Shown: one piece after another, positions 1 to 9,756 of the stretch
Position numbering within the stretch: position 1 is the first letter of the stretch
How the letters are laid out: every line of letters begins with the position of its first letter
Assembly (NCBI RefSeq): GCF_001278035.1
Contig: NZ_CP009452.1
Coordinates: 1,831,501 to 1,895,500, forward strand
DNA: 64,000 nucleotides
Direction: 5' to 3'
Source of the DNA: Sphingopyxis sp. 113P3
GTDB taxonomy: Bacteria > Pseudomonadota > Alphaproteobacteria > Sphingomonadales > Sphingomonadaceae
Made by a program: the position numbers and the translations under genes
Notes under the pieces: generated by a model
What the model saw: only the letters and a program-made list of their open reading frames with translations
The model's database searches: none
Told to the model about the DNA's origin: nothing

Positions 1-1
1 C

Positions 2-268
2 GATAGCCTATCGCCGGTTGCGCCCTATCGGGTGGTGAATATCGGCAATTCGGAGAAAGTCCGCCTGCTCGATTTCATCGAAGCTATCGAGCAGGAGCTC
101 GGGGTCAAGGCGGTTCGCAATTACATGCCGATGCAGATGGGCGATGTGCCAGCGACATGGGCTGACGCTTCGCTCCTGCAAAAGTTGACAGGGTATCAGC
201 CCCAGACAAATTTTCGAGATGGGATCGCCCGGTTCGTCGGATGGTTCCGCGAATATTATCAAAAGTAG
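2..268 (+). CDS. NAD-dependent sugar epimerase, C-terminal part (5' end outside window)
   Basis: The open frame enters from the left edge and stops at 266-268. The 88 visible residues look like the C-terminus of an extended short-chain dehydrogenase of the UDP-glucuronate 4-epimerase type, including the typical stretch VVNIGN, the segment with MPMQMGDV, and the closing FVGWFREYY. Such enzymes interconvert nucleotide sugars in the cytoplasm. It is followed 5 bp later by a nucleotide-sugar dehydrogenase, so both probably make uronic-acid or amino-uronic-acid precursors for the polysaccharide encoded downstream. The catalytic Tyr-Lys and the NAD-binding motif lie outside the window, so the exact substrate cannot be judged. 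Confidence 0.85.
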   Translation, partial: DSLSPVAPYRVVNIGNSEKVRLLDFIEAIEQELGVKAVRNYMPMQMGDVPATWADASLLQKLTGYQPQTNFRDGIARFVGWFREYYQK

Positions 269-273
269 GTGGT

Positions 274-1560
274 ATGTCGATTTCTCCCATGATTTCCGAG
301 GAGACGCCGATCGGGGTGATCGGGCTTGGTTATGTCGGGCTGCCGCTGGCTGTCGAGTTCGGCAGGTTGCGGCCAGTGATCGGATTCGACATTGATGGTC
401 GCCGCATCGAGGAGTTGCGTGGCGGTATTGATAGGACCCGCGAGACGTCACCTGAAGAGCTGGCAAGCGCCAGCTGCCTACACTTAACAGACAAGATCGA
501 TGAACTGGCTGCTGCGAGCGTTTATATCGTAACGGTTCCCACGCCGATTGACACTCACAAGCGGCCGGATCTGACGCCGCTGCTCCGAGCCTCAGAAACT
601 GTCGGCTCTGTTTTAAAGCGCGGCGACATCGTCATTTATGAAAGCACGGTCTACCCCGGCGCCACGGAGGAAGACTGCGTCCCGGTTCTGGAACGAGCGT
701 CTGGCCTGATCTTCAACGAAGATTTTTTTTGCGGCTACAGCCCAGAACGAATTAATCCAGGGGACAAGGAGCATCGGCTTCCCAATATTAAGAAGGTAAC
801 GAGCGGATCGACGCCCGAGGTAGCCTCGCTCGTTGACGAACTTTACGCATCGATCATCACTGCCGGGACGTTCAAGGCGCAAAGCATCAAGGTGGCAGAA
901 GCCGCCAAGGTCATCGAAAATACGCAGCGTGACCTCAATATTGCGTTGATGAACGAACTCGCAATCATCTTTGATAAGCTCGGGATCGACACCCAGAGCG
1001 TTCTCGCAGCAGCTGGCACCAAATGGAATTTCCTGAAATTCTCACCAGGTCTGGTCGGCGGGCACTGCATCGGCGTGGACCCCTACTATCTTACACACAA
1101 GGCGCAGGCAGTAGGATATCATCCGCAAGTGATCCTCGCGGGGCGACGCGTAAACGATGGAATGGGGAGTTATGTAGCCGGTCAGCTCGTACGCCTGATG
1201 ATCAAAAGAAGTATCCAGGTTCAAGGTGCCCGTGTCCTCGTCTTGGGATTAGCATTCAAGGAAAATTGCCCTGATCTCCGGAACACCCGGGTGGTAGACG
1301 TGATCGACGAACTCAGGGATTATGGCATTGAGGTCGATATTCACGATCCTTGGGTCGACGCTGCCGAAGCGGAGAGAGAATATGGACTGTCGCTCACCGA
1401 TCCTGCACCAGGGTTTTATGATGCGGTGGTACTGACGGTCCCGCATCGCGAATTTGTCGATGGCGGCGCGGCGCGCCTGAGGGCCTGGACTCGAAGCGGG
1501 GGTGTTTTCGTGGATATCAAGGGCGTGCTTGCGCCTGAGGAGAGCGATCTTCGACTGTGA
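274..1560 (+). CDS. Nucleotide-sugar dehydrogenase (UDP-GlcNAc/UDP-glucose 6-dehydrogenase, TviB/WbpA type)
   Basis: This 428-residue protein has an N-terminal NAD-binding GLGYVGLP (about residues 17-24), a central helical dimerisation domain and the catalytic cysteine in [11 protein letters not shown] (about Cys265). The C-terminal UDP-binding domain carries [16 protein letters not shown]. The family oxidises the C6 hydroxyl of a UDP- or GDP-sugar in two steps to the uronic acid. The sequence is closest in style to TviB of Vi-antigen synthesis. ATG274 was chosen over an upstream in-frame ATG at 241, which would overlap the epimerase end. An AGGTGG-like ribosome site precedes 274. It sits in the polysaccharide operon. 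Substrate choice is inferred and not proven. Confidence 0.92.
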   Translation: MSISPMISEETPIGVIGLGYVGLPLAVEFGRLRPVIGFDIDGRRIEELRGGIDRTRETSPEELASASCLHLTDKIDELAAASVYIVTVPTPIDTHKRPDLTPLLRASETVGSVLKRGDIVIYESTVYPGATEEDCVPVLERASGLIFNEDFFCGYSPERINPGDKEHRLPNIKKVTSGSTPEVASLVDELYASIITAGTFKAQSIKVAEAAKVIENTQRDLNIALMNELAIIFDKLGIDTQSVLAAAGTKWNFLKFSPGLVGGHCIGVDPYYLTHKAQAVGYHPQVILAGRRVNDGMGSYVAGQLVRLMIKRSIQVQGARVLVLGLAFKENCPDLRNTRVVDVIDELRDYGIEVDIHDPWVDAAEAEREYGLSLTDPAPGFYDAVVLTVPHREFVDGGAARLRAWTRSGGVFVDIKGVLAPEESDLRL

Positions 1561-1635
1561 CGGGCGTTGCGATCGGGAGCCGCTTCCCGTCGAAACGATC
1601 ACGGCGCGCCGGAGGCGTCCAATGAAGGTTCTTTC

Positions 1636-2949
1636 ATGCTTGCTGCCTTTGATCGACTGGCAAGGCCTCGCTTTCATATGGTCAGCGCGATATCGATGCT
1701 ATGGTTAGGTTCGCTCGCCGGATCGGGATGTGCATTTCTAACCCAGATATTGCTGGCGCGTAATCTGAACCCGGCGGGCTTTGGCGCCTTCGCAGCTGCG
1801 CTCAACAGTGTAACGCTGGTCGCGCCCTTGGCTAGTTTTGGCCTGGGCGGTTTTTGGCTCCGCGCCTTCGGGGAAGAGGGCTGGGAGGCCGAGCGCTGGC
1901 TCAGAGCTTCACTGCGCTATGCCGCAGGCACGACGATCGCGGTGATGGCCGGTTTGATGCTCTGGGCTTTCCTAGGGCCGCATGATGACGCGACACGCTG
2001 GTTACTCGGTATATTGTCTTTCCACTTGGTCGGGTTTGTCGCGGTAGAGCTTGTAAGCTCGAAGCTGCAGCTCGAGGCGCGCTACAGGGCGCTCGCACTT
2101 TGGCAATTTTTTCCGCACATGGTCCGGCTGACCCTCGTTGCGACGCTCGCCCTGGCTGTGGCACGGGGACTTCGATTACAGGATGTCGTCATCGTCTACG
2201 CAATGACTGCCGCTGCCGTATCGGGGCTGGGCGTCCGCTACCTATGGCAGATGCGCCAAGGGCGTCTTCAACTCCACGGTCATGGTCCAAAGCCCGATAC
2301 TGCCGGATGGCGGCCGGCGCCCACCGCAATGCAGGTTATGGCGGAAGCGTGGCCGTTCGGGGTCGCTGGCGTCTTCTATTTGATCTATTTTCAGATCGAC
2401 ATCGTTCTTCTCAAATATCTTCAGGGAGATCAGGCCGCAGGTCTCTACAATGTCGCGTTCGTGGTCATGGGCGCGGTATATCTGCTGCCGAGCGTGCTGT
2501 ATCAGAAATTCCTGCTCCCAAAAATTCACCGGTGGGCAAGCCACGATAGGGAGCAGTTCGTCCGGGTCTATAAGATTGGCAGCGTCGCGATGCTCGGGAT
2601 TGGCCTTGGGGCCATGGCGGCGGTTTGGTTACTGGCCCCTTGGGCGGTCACGTTCCTGTTCGGCGCCCAATATGCCGAGGCGGCGGCGGTCCTCCGCATA
2701 TTGGCCTTGGCAATTCCGATGCGCTTTGTCTCGACGGCCGTTGGATCCACGTTGACGACATCCAATCATATGAAAACCAAGGTAAAGTTGATGGGAATTG
2801 TCGCAGTCGTCAACATTGTCGGAAATTTGCTCCTGATCCCCAGGTACGACATATACGGTTCGGCGGCTGCGACGCTGGCGAGTGAGGCGGTTCTTCTTTG
2901 CCTGTATGTCATGGTTTCGAAGCGATCCGTATTTTCGGAAACTAGGTAA
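1636..2949 (+). CDS. Polysaccharide flippase (Wzx/oligosaccharide translocase family)
   Basis: This 437-residue, strongly hydrophobic protein has about a dozen predicted membrane segments and the MATE-like polysaccharide-synthesis fold. It begins with a segment around WLGSLAGSGCAFLTQ, followed by LLARNLNPAGFGAFA, which is typical of Wzx flippases. Such proteins move undecaprenyl-diphosphate-linked repeat units across the inner membrane. ATG1636 is preceded by GAAGG at a good distance. An upstream in-frame start at 1567 would add a hydrophilic tail with no family resemblance. It lies between the sugar dehydrogenase and a FrhB-like gene, which starts 5 bp later, so cotranscription is likely. 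Confidence 0.88.
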   Translation: MLAAFDRLARPRFHMVSAISMLWLGSLAGSGCAFLTQILLARNLNPAGFGAFAAALNSVTLVAPLASFGLGGFWLRAFGEEGWEAERWLRASLRYAAGTTIAVMAGLMLWAFLGPHDDATRWLLGILSFHLVGFVAVELVSSKLQLEARYRALALWQFFPHMVRLTLVATLALAVARGLRLQDVVIVYAMTAAAVSGLGVRYLWQMRQGRLQLHGHGPKPDTAGWRPAPTAMQVMAEAWPFGVAGVFYLIYFQIDIVLLKYLQGDQAAGLYNVAFVVMGAVYLLPSVLYQKFLLPKIHRWASHDREQFVRVYKIGSVAMLGIGLGAMAAVWLLAPWAVTFLFGAQYAEAAAVLRILALAIPMRFVSTAVGSTLTTSNHMKTKVKLMGIVAVVNIVGNLLLIPRYDIYGSAAATLASEAVLLCLYVMVSKRSVFSETR

Positions 2950-2954
2950 GAAGA

Positions 2955-4328
2955 ATGTCTGATATTCAACGAGTGGTCGAGAATGGCTATTGCATCGGAT
3001 GCGGTGCCTGCGCGGTCCAGGATCCGGCGATTGCGATAGAGGTTTCGCCGCTCGGCCTTCCGCGCGCCCAGTTGCCGCGAACCGCCGACTCCGATGCGGT
3101 TTGCCCCTTTGCAGCCCGCAAGACCGAAGACGATCTGTCGCGTGAGCTTTATTCGGCGGACCTTGCGAACGACGCTCGCATCGGCCGGCATATCGGAACC
3201 TATGCGGGCGGGGTCCGCGACGAAGCGTTTCGGGAGAAATCCAGTTCGGGGGGGATGGTAACTTGGATTCTCCTCCAACTGCTGGAGCGCGGCGAAATCG
3301 ACGGCGTTGTTCATGTCGGACGAAGCGCGGGATCGGGATATGAATATCGAGTGTCGGAGACCGCCGATGACATCGTAGGCAACGCGAAATCCAGATACTA
3401 CCCGGTGCATTTCAACGAGGCGCTCTCCACCGTCTTGGATAGCGGCAAATCCTATGCGTTCGTAGGTGTGCCCTGTTTCGTTAAAGCGGTGCGGCTATTG
3501 GCCGCGGAGAATGCGCGTGTCCGGGATGTCGTGAAATATTGCATCGCGATCTTCTGCGGGCACATGAAGAGTAGATCTTTTTCGGAAATGATCGCGTTGC
3601 AGCAAGGCGTAACACCCGCTGCATTGAAATATGTCGATTTTCGCGTGAAGAACCGCGCCGCGCCGGCCAATCGCTACAGCAATCAGGTCCACTTTATCGA
3701 CGAGGACGGTGCGCTCCAGAGCCGTCCACCCGTGCCGACCAAGGATCTGCACGGCATGGATTGGGGATTGGGATACTTCAAAGCCCCACCTTGTGATTGG
3801 TGCGATGATATTGCTGGGGAAGTGGCTGATTTTTCCTGCGGCGACGCCTGGCTTCCCGAATATGTATCGGATTCGCTCGGGACCAGTGTGATGATCACCC
3901 GAAACGCGGTCATCGACGCGATCCTGAACGATGGCCGCGCCAGCGGTGTGCTGGCACTGGATGACGTCGATGTCGGCAAGATATATGAATCCCAGGCGGG
4001 AAACTATCGCCATCGGCAAGAAGGGCTGGCAGTTCGCTTGGCGGATGCGCAGCGCGCTGGGACCTGGACCCCAAAGAAGCGTATTCGTCCGGATAGCTTC
4101 AAAGTCGATGCGCGCCGCCGAGCGATATATCGCCACCGTCAGCGCCTGATGAGCAAGTCACACAGCGCTTTCCAGGCTGTCAGATCTGGAAACAAATATC
4201 TGATTTTTATGCTAAAAATGCTTCCATACGAAGTATATTATGCAATCCTGAACCGAAGGCTTGTCCGCGGAACCGGGAAGATACTCTTGCAATTCGTCAA
4301 ATATTTTAAAGTCAGGTACAAAAAATGA
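2955..4328 (+). CDS. Coenzyme F420 hydrogenase/dehydrogenase beta-subunit (FrhB) family protein
   Basis: This 457-residue protein has a near N-terminal iron-sulphur motif CIGCGAC (about residues 15-21), an FrhB N-terminal-like domain with SSGGMVTWILLQLLE, and a C-terminal domain with CDWCDD and FSCGDAWLPEY. These are features of the FrhB/FdhB family. Members encoded in polysaccharide loci are common and are assumed to be flavin and Fe-S oxidoreductases acting on sugars or pyruvyl groups. Their reaction is not settled. The stop overlaps the start of the pyruvyl transferase gene (ATGA), indicating translational coupling. Methanogen F420 chemistry itself is unlikely here. Confidence 0.85.
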   Translation: MSDIQRVVENGYCIGCGACAVQDPAIAIEVSPLGLPRAQLPRTADSDAVCPFAARKTEDDLSRELYSADLANDARIGRHIGTYAGGVRDEAFREKSSSGGMVTWILLQLLERGEIDGVVHVGRSAGSGYEYRVSETADDIVGNAKSRYYPVHFNEALSTVLDSGKSYAFVGVPCFVKAVRLLAAENARVRDVVKYCIAIFCGHMKSRSFSEMIALQQGVTPAALKYVDFRVKNRAAPANRYSNQVHFIDEDGALQSRPPVPTKDLHGMDWGLGYFKAPPCDWCDDIAGEVADFSCGDAWLPEYVSDSLGTSVMITRNAVIDAILNDGRASGVLALDDVDVGKIYESQAGNYRHRQEGLAVRLADAQRAGTWTPKKRIRPDSFKVDARRRAIYRHRQRLMSKSHSAFQAVRSGNKYLIFMLKMLPYEVYYAILNRRLVRGTGKILLQFVKYFKVRYKK

Positions 4329-5536
4329 GGCGCTTTTACTTGAGCGGTCAGCGGACGTTTGGAAACCGCGGTTGTGAAGCGATCGTCCGGAGCACGGTTG
4401 CCTTGCTGCGTGAGCGGTTCGAAGGGTGCGAGGTGCTCGTCCCCTCCGATGACGCCGAGCGCGACCGTCGACAATGGAGCGAGGCCGCCCAATCGGGCGT
4501 GCGGTTTGTCAAGGCATATCGCCCCTTCCATTCGAAGCTGTGGGCGCGGGTGCAAAAGGCTCCGGTGGGCTTGATCCAGCGCGCGGGTTGGCCGTTTCCG
4601 CTTCCGAGCTGGTTAAAGGCCGATATGGCGAGTGCGGACGCGGTCATCGCGGTGGGGGGGGACAATTACTCGCTCGATTACCTTTTGCCCTCACTTTATA
4701 TGGGAATTGACCGCCTTGCGATGGACATGGGTAAGCCGGTCTGTCTGTGGGGCGCATCGGTAGGTCCATTCGAGCGCGAACCAGCTTTCGTGCCGGCCAT
4801 TCGCGATCACCTGTCACAGATGAAGTGGATCGGCGTGCGGGAGAGCCTTTCGTATCGCTATCTCACCGAAACGCTAGGGCTCAAAAACGTTGGAATGATG
4901 GCTGACCCCGCGTTCACCTTGACGAAATCTCCCACCGACAGCGCTGCCTTCTGGCCAGAGGAGGCCGACATGGGGGTGATCGGGTTCAACATCTCGCCAC
5001 TCATCGAACGGTATAAGAGCGAACAGCAGAATTTGCGCGAGGAAGCGATCGGCTTCATCAGAGCGGCCGTTGCCAGAGGGTTTGCGATCCTTCTTGTTCC
5101 GCATGTCATCCCCAAGGAGGGGGACCCCAAGAATAATGACAGCATTTATATGGCGCGGATGCTGGAGGATGTGCAGGATCTCGGAGCCCGCGTTACCCTG
5201 ATGCCATCACTTAACGCCGCCCAGATCAAGGACGTCGTTTCGCGACTCCGCTTTTTCATTGGTGCGCGAACTCATGCCACGATCGCCGCATTATCAAGCG
5301 GAGTTCCAACCATTTCGATTTCGTACAGCGTCAAGTCGATCGGTATCAACCAAGACCTCTTGGGTGACAGGCCCGTTGTGCTTAAAACGCCGTCGCTGAC
5401 GACTGAGAGCCTGCTCGGTAAGCTCGATTATCTATTGGACAAGGAGACGGAAATTCGCGATCGGCTGCACACCCTCCTGCCGGAATGGCGGGGCAAGGTG
5501 CAGGACGCCATGCTATCGGTCGCGGAACGGCAATAG
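4325..5536 (+). CDS. Polysaccharide pyruvyl transferase family protein
   Basis: This 403-residue protein has the family hallmarks: an N-terminal GNRGCEAIVR loop, VGGDNYSLDY, LWGASVGPFE in the middle, and C-terminal GARTHATIAALSSGVPT followed by ISISYSVKS. The family transfers pyruvate from PEP onto sugars as a ketal, or acts as a related GT-B enzyme, in exopolysaccharide assembly. It overlaps the FrhB-like gene by 4 bp. That pairing is frequent in such loci and suggests a joint modification step. The stop is followed by a GT2 gene after about 20 bp. Confidence 0.9.
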   Translation: MRRFYLSGQRTFGNRGCEAIVRSTVALLRERFEGCEVLVPSDDAERDRRQWSEAAQSGVRFVKAYRPFHSKLWARVQKAPVGLIQRAGWPFPLPSWLKADMASADAVIAVGGDNYSLDYLLPSLYMGIDRLAMDMGKPVCLWGASVGPFEREPAFVPAIRDHLSQMKWIGVRESLSYRYLTETLGLKNVGMMADPAFTLTKSPTDSAAFWPEEADMGVIGFNISPLIERYKSEQQNLREEAIGFIRAAVARGFAILLVPHVIPKEGDPKNNDSIYMARMLEDVQDLGARVTLMPSLNAAQIKDVVSRLRFFIGARTHATIAALSSGVPTISISYSVKSIGINQDLLGDRPVVLKTPSLTTESLLGKLDYLLDKETEIRDRLHTLLPEWRGKVQDAMLSVAERQ

Positions 5537-5557
5537 ACGAAAGCGTATCAGAATCTC

Positions 5558-6511
5558 ATGTCCTGTCGGTTCTCCGTGGTCATCCCGCTTTACAACAAGG
5601 GTTCCCATATAGCGGATACGCTTGATCGTGTGCTGGCGCAGAGCTTTGCCGATTTCGAGGTAATTGTCGTCGACGATGGATCGACGGATGGCGGCGTCGA
5701 GATCGCGCGCGCCTTCGCATCGGCTCGGGTGCGGGTGATCGAACAGGCAAATGCAGGCGTGTCATCCGCCCGCAACCGCGGCATTGATGGAGCGAGAGGT
5801 GATTATATCGCCTTACTGGATGCCGACGACATGTGGACCCCCGATCATCTCGAAAAGCTCGATGCCCTGATCGAATCCTATCCTGGGCGCGCTATCTACA
5901 GCTGCGCCCATGCGTTGATCCGAAACGGCACCCATCATTACAAAAAGCAGCCGGACACGGAGCCTTTCATCGCAGACGGTCCTGAATTTCTCGAAGAATA
6001 TGCGAAAAGTTTTGCGCTCGTTCATAGCTCCACGGTGTGCATTCCCCGGCTGCTTTTTGCAAAAATAGGCGGATTCCCGGTAGGAATTACCAAGGGCGAG
6101 GACGTGTATGTCTGGATCCGGGCGGCCCTTGCGGGGGGTATTGCGTATAGTAGTGCGTTATGCACCTATTTGAATCAGGACGCCGAAAACCGCAGTGTGC
6201 TGAATAGGAATGGTGAGATACCCTATTATATCCGGTGGCTTGGAAAGGAGCTGGGGGCTGGTAAACTAGGCCCGGAGGAATCCAAGCACGCGCGACGGTT
6301 GCTGCGCCGGAGCATACTTTTTAATGCCGCGGCGTGCCGGGCTCAAGGAGATCCGACGTCATTGGCAGCGTATAGGTCGTTGTCCTGCGCACGATCGCCA
6401 GATATCTCTTTTCCGCTTGCCGCGATATCCGTCTTCCCTGAGGCCATTCTACGGCTGTTAAGAAGATACCGGCATAAAGCAGCCCCGGTACGTTTGAGCG
6501 AGGATATATAA
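5558..6511 (+). CDS. Glycosyltransferase family 2
   Basis: This 317-residue GT-A fold enzyme shows SVVIPLYNKG at the N-terminus, VIVVDDGSTDGG, ANAGVSSARNRG, and the metal-binding LLDADDMW (about residues 86-93). A central KGEDVYVW resembles the acceptor-side ED motif. Such enzymes add a sugar from a nucleotide donor to the lipid-linked repeat unit on the cytoplasmic face. The donor and linkage cannot be read from sequence. Its stop codon overlaps the next ATG by one base (TAATG). Confidence 0.92.
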   Translation: MSCRFSVVIPLYNKGSHIADTLDRVLAQSFADFEVIVVDDGSTDGGVEIARAFASARVRVIEQANAGVSSARNRGIDGARGDYIALLDADDMWTPDHLEKLDALIESYPGRAIYSCAHALIRNGTHHYKKQPDTEPFIADGPEFLEEYAKSFALVHSSTVCIPRLLFAKIGGFPVGITKGEDVYVWIRAALAGGIAYSSALCTYLNQDAENRSVLNRNGEIPYYIRWLGKELGAGKLGPEESKHARRLLRRSILFNAAACRAQGDPTSLAAYRSLSCARSPDISFPLAAISVFPEAILRLLRRYRHKAAPVRLSEDI

Positions 6512-7512
6512 TGAACTTTGCCCATCGCCGGCTAGGATTCTTCGCGGTAGCGATATTATTCATCGTCGTATCTATATTCGTAGGAAATAGAGATTTGTCC
6601 GTGGGAACGGACACGATGGCTTATAGCTACAACTTTTCTTCCATGTATTCAAGATTCGTCTTGAAGGAATACGATGTAGGGTTTTACTATCTTTCGGAGC
6701 TTATTCATTTTTTTACAGATGATTACAGAATATATTTCTCTATACTATTTTTGATATTTAATATATCTATATTTTTATTTTCAAAGAAGGTCATACCATC
6801 TGTAGATGTGGCAACATTGTTCATGTTGTCTGGATTTCTATTTATTTCAAGCTGGTATGAAAATGCCACCCTGAACACGATCAGGCATGGCTTGTCTTTG
6901 CCATTTTCATATTTATCTTTAATTCTCTTCCATGAAAAGAATTTCTTAAAGTCGGCTATTTGTGGAGCGGTCGCAACTGCGCTTCATTTTTCTGCTCTTA
7001 TGATATTTCCGTTTTTTGTGCTGATGATGATACCATTTCGGTTCGTATTTATATTGTTTGTGCTGATGTCAGTCGCCTACGTAACGGGAATATCTAACTT
7101 TATATTCAAGTTCATTTCAGGAGTCTTATCTTTATCATATTATGATGATATCCAGGAGTACGCGCCAGAAGTTGGTGGTTTTTTTGGCTTCTATGTCGGA
7201 TTCTTTCTTTACAGCACATTTTGGGGTATATTCTACTTCTGCCTGCAGCGTTTCATACGTAGGGAGTATATTGAAGATTTCAGGGTATCTCTGAAGATTT
7301 ACTACGTCCTGATTATGCCATTTTTTGCCTTTGCTCACGGCTCTTTGCCGAGCCGCTTTGCCTTTATTGCATGGCTATATCTTCCTATACTGCACTGTTC
7401 TTTCGTTCGGTGCAGTAAGCTCAAGGATTACGACATATATTATATTTCTTTTATAGTATTTACTATTGGAGTTTTTAATTACCTCGCGGTCATTCTAAAT
7501 TTTGCAAGGTAG
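6511..7512 (+). CDS. EpsG-like polysaccharide polymerase/membrane protein, AT-rich
   Basis: This 333-residue, highly hydrophobic protein has about ten membrane segments and the EpsG-family layout: an early VGTDTMAY motif, then YDVGFYYLSELIHFF, and later SWYENATLNTIRHGLS. In the middle it has ALHFSALM, where EpsG proteins often carry a histidine. By position it is the likely Wzy-type polymerase. The base composition is clearly AT-rich (many TTT, ATA and TAT codons), unlike the GC-rich genes on both sides, which is a sign of separate origin. It is coupled to the upstream GT2 through TAATG. Confidence 0.82.
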   Translation: MNFAHRRLGFFAVAILFIVVSIFVGNRDLSVGTDTMAYSYNFSSMYSRFVLKEYDVGFYYLSELIHFFTDDYRIYFSILFLIFNISIFLFSKKVIPSVDVATLFMLSGFLFISSWYENATLNTIRHGLSLPFSYLSLILFHEKNFLKSAICGAVATALHFSALMIFPFFVLMMIPFRFVFILFVLMSVAYVTGISNFIFKFISGVLSLSYYDDIQEYAPEVGGFFGFYVGFFLYSTFWGIFYFCLQRFIRREYIEDFRVSLKIYYVLIMPFFAFAHGSLPSRFAFIAWLYLPILHCSFVRCSKLKDYDIYYISFIVFTIGVFNYLAVILNFAR

Positions 7513-7517
7513 TTGTC

Positions 7518-9410
7518 GTGGCCGCGGAATATAGAAAAGATATAGATGGGCTGCGTGCGATTGCTGTTGGGCTCGTTATTGGGTACCATTTCTTTCCTAA
7601 TCATGTCAGGGCCGGATTTGTCGGGGTAGACATTTTCTTTGTTATATCCGGCTATCTCATTTCCTCCATTATTATGGATAAATTGGAGGATGGGAGTTGG
7701 CGGTACGGTAGTTTCTACACTCGGCGTATCAACCGGATATTCCCCGCCCTGATCGTCATTCTGTCCCTGAATTTGGCACTCGCCTGGTATGCATTGGTAC
7801 CGAACGAGTTTTCCACTTTGGGGAAGCACGTCGCAGCTAGCGCGGGCTTTGTAGAAAATTTCGTCCTGTGGGGCGAGGCTGGCTATTTTGATGGTGCTGC
7901 GGAGTCGAAACCGCTGCTTCACCTTTGGAGCCTGGCCATTGAGGAGCAATTTTATATCTTATGGCCGGTCATCCTAGCGCTCACCCTGCGAGCCCGCTTT
8001 TTATGGATCTGCGCCGCCCTGATCGCTGGGTCCCTAGTTTATAGCTGCTATGCCGCGTTTTATTCGTCGACAGCGGCCTACTATTCCCCGCTCTCTCGAT
8101 TTTTTGAGTTGGCAATCGGCGGCGTGCTCGCCTTCGTGCATCAAAGGTGCAGCCTCAAAATTGATCGATTGAAGGCGAATATCCTGGCCATATCAGGCGT
8201 GGCTGCGATGCTGGCGGCGCTGCTTCTAATCGACGCATCAAGCCCGTTCCCCGGCTATTATGCTCTCCTCCCGACCCTTGGCACGGCGGCGCTCATAGCG
8301 GCCGGACCAGGTTCGTCCATCAATCAGCTCCTTCTTTCTCCACGGCCGATGGTTTGGATCGGGCTAATCAGCTATCCTCTTTATCTGTGGCACTGGACAA
8401 CGTTGGTTTGGGCGAAAATACTCACGTTCAGCAATTCCATATCAGCTGGGCACCGGCTCGGTCTGATCGCAATCTCTTGCGCGTTGGCTTGGCTGACTTT
8501 CCTCTGGGCGGAGCGTCCGGTAAGAAAGCATAACACACCAAAGACAGCCCTCGGCCTTGCGTTCGTAATGGCCTCAATCGCCGCGATTGGCTTGCTGTTC
8601 TGGTCGGGACGAATTTCAAATCGCTTGGCGATGCCCGAGCTGGAAAAGGTCGTGGAGGCGGTTGATGACTGGGATTACCCTTCGAAAGATATGGCCGTAG
8701 AGACGCGCTTTTCTGATTATTATTTCTATCGCAAGGCTGGGCTGCCCGGACATTCCGTGCTGTTTGTCGGAGATTCAAATGCCGAGCAATACGCGCCACG
8801 GGCCAGCCGGCTTATTGCAGGGGATCCGCGCGTTCCCGGCGTGATTTTTGCTACCAAGGGCGCTTGTCCCTTTGCCTCGCCCAAACTCGCACGCGAGAAG
8901 CGAGACTGTGTGAATAAGCTGAGCGAAATTCAGCGCCTAGCTCAATCCCGTGAGGTGCAATCCGTTGTCATTGCTCAACAGTGGACTGCAATGGAAGTCA
9001 TGCTTGATGACCCCTCTGCTGCGCAATCGTTCGAAGCATGGCTCGCCTCCATTCCGGCCAGCAAGAAGAAGTTTGTAATACTAAATATTCCCAGCGGCGA
9101 AGGCTTCGGGCCGAGCGATTTGTTGAGTGGGTCACGCCTTGGTCAATTGCGATATCGACCTGCAGAATTTCGCGATGCGACGAGGCAGCGTCGCCGACTA
9201 TCGGACTTGAACGCATTGTTGCGTGCTATCGCTGCGCGGCAGGGCGCCATCGTTATTGACCCGTTCTATACTCTATGTCGGAAGGACGTTTGCCGCGTTA
9301 CTTATGGAGACGGTCGGCCTGCCTATAAGGATCGCGAGCACTTGGCGGCCAGCTTCGTAAGCGATCACGCTACGTTTATCGACCCGATTTTCCAGCCGGA
9401 CGAAAATTGA
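7518..9410 (+). CDS. Membrane O-acyltransferase with C-terminal SGNH domain (OafA/YrhL type)
   Basis: This 630-residue protein begins with a GTG codon at 7518. The N-terminal half (about residues 5-340) is an acyltransferase-3 membrane domain with YRKDIDGLRAIAV, FFVISGYLI and HLWSLAIEEQFYILWP. The C-terminal half (about 400-625) is an SGNH hydrolase-like domain with VGDSNAEQY as block I and DREHLAASF as the late Asp-x-x-His block. Proteins of this build O-acetylate surface polysaccharides: the membrane domain passes the acyl group out and the SGNH domain transfers it. It ends the first block of the locus, immediately before the insertion-sequence stack. Confidence 0.93.
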   Translation: MAAEYRKDIDGLRAIAVGLVIGYHFFPNHVRAGFVGVDIFFVISGYLISSIIMDKLEDGSWRYGSFYTRRINRIFPALIVILSLNLALAWYALVPNEFSTLGKHVAASAGFVENFVLWGEAGYFDGAAESKPLLHLWSLAIEEQFYILWPVILALTLRARFLWICAALIAGSLVYSCYAAFYSSTAAYYSPLSRFFELAIGGVLAFVHQRCSLKIDRLKANILAISGVAAMLAALLLIDASSPFPGYYALLPTLGTAALIAAGPGSSINQLLLSPRPMVWIGLISYPLYLWHWTTLVWAKILTFSNSISAGHRLGLIAISCALAWLTFLWAERPVRKHNTPKTALGLAFVMASIAAIGLLFWSGRISNRLAMPELEKVVEAVDDWDYPSKDMAVETRFSDYYFYRKAGLPGHSVLFVGDSNAEQYAPRASRLIAGDPRVPGVIFATKGACPFASPKLAREKRDCVNKLSEIQRLAQSREVQSVVIAQQWTAMEVMLDDPSAAQSFEAWLASIPASKKKFVILNIPSGEGFGPSDLLSGSRLGQLRYRPAEFRDATRQRRRLSDLNALLRAIAARQGAIVIDPFYTLCRKDVCRVTYGDGRPAYKDREHLAASFVSDHATFIDPIFQPDEN

Positions 9411-9526
9411 GAGTGAGGATATGGCTAGCGAGGCAATCGACCTCCCCTGAACGCTCAAACGATAGATCAGGCATGAACCTTCGTAACCGACCGATTGAGG
9501 CCGCCTGCCGAGGATTGATGTGAGTG

Positions 9527-9756
9527 GGTAAGTGACGTCCATAAGGACGTCGTTATGGACGTCCTGTTCGAGAGCGAGGGACGGACGGTGGAGATTCTGG
9601 GCCGGGAACGGCGGCGGCGATGGAGTGAAGCGGAGAAGCTGGAGATTCTGGCGGCGGTGGAAGCGCGCGGCGAGACGCTCGCGCGCGTTGCCCGGCGCTA
9701 CGATGTGTCGCGGAGCCAGATTTATACCTGGCGCCATCAGTTCAGGAAGAGCGGGC
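9527..9756 (+). mobile_element. IS66-family remnant (left end plus truncated orfA)
   Basis: A terminus beginning GTAAGTGACGTCC resembles IS66-type ends. It is followed by an open frame from 9555 whose first 66 or so residues (RRRRWSEAEKLEILAAVEA, ARRYDVSRSQIYTWRHQFR) match the helix-turn-helix OrfA of IS66 elements. The frame is cut at about 9756 by the left inverted repeat of an IS3 element. No OrfB or OrfC of IS66 follows on the far side of the IS3, so only a fragment remains. GACGTCC-ATAA-GGACGTC just before the start codon forms a small hairpin that may control it. Confidence 0.7.
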
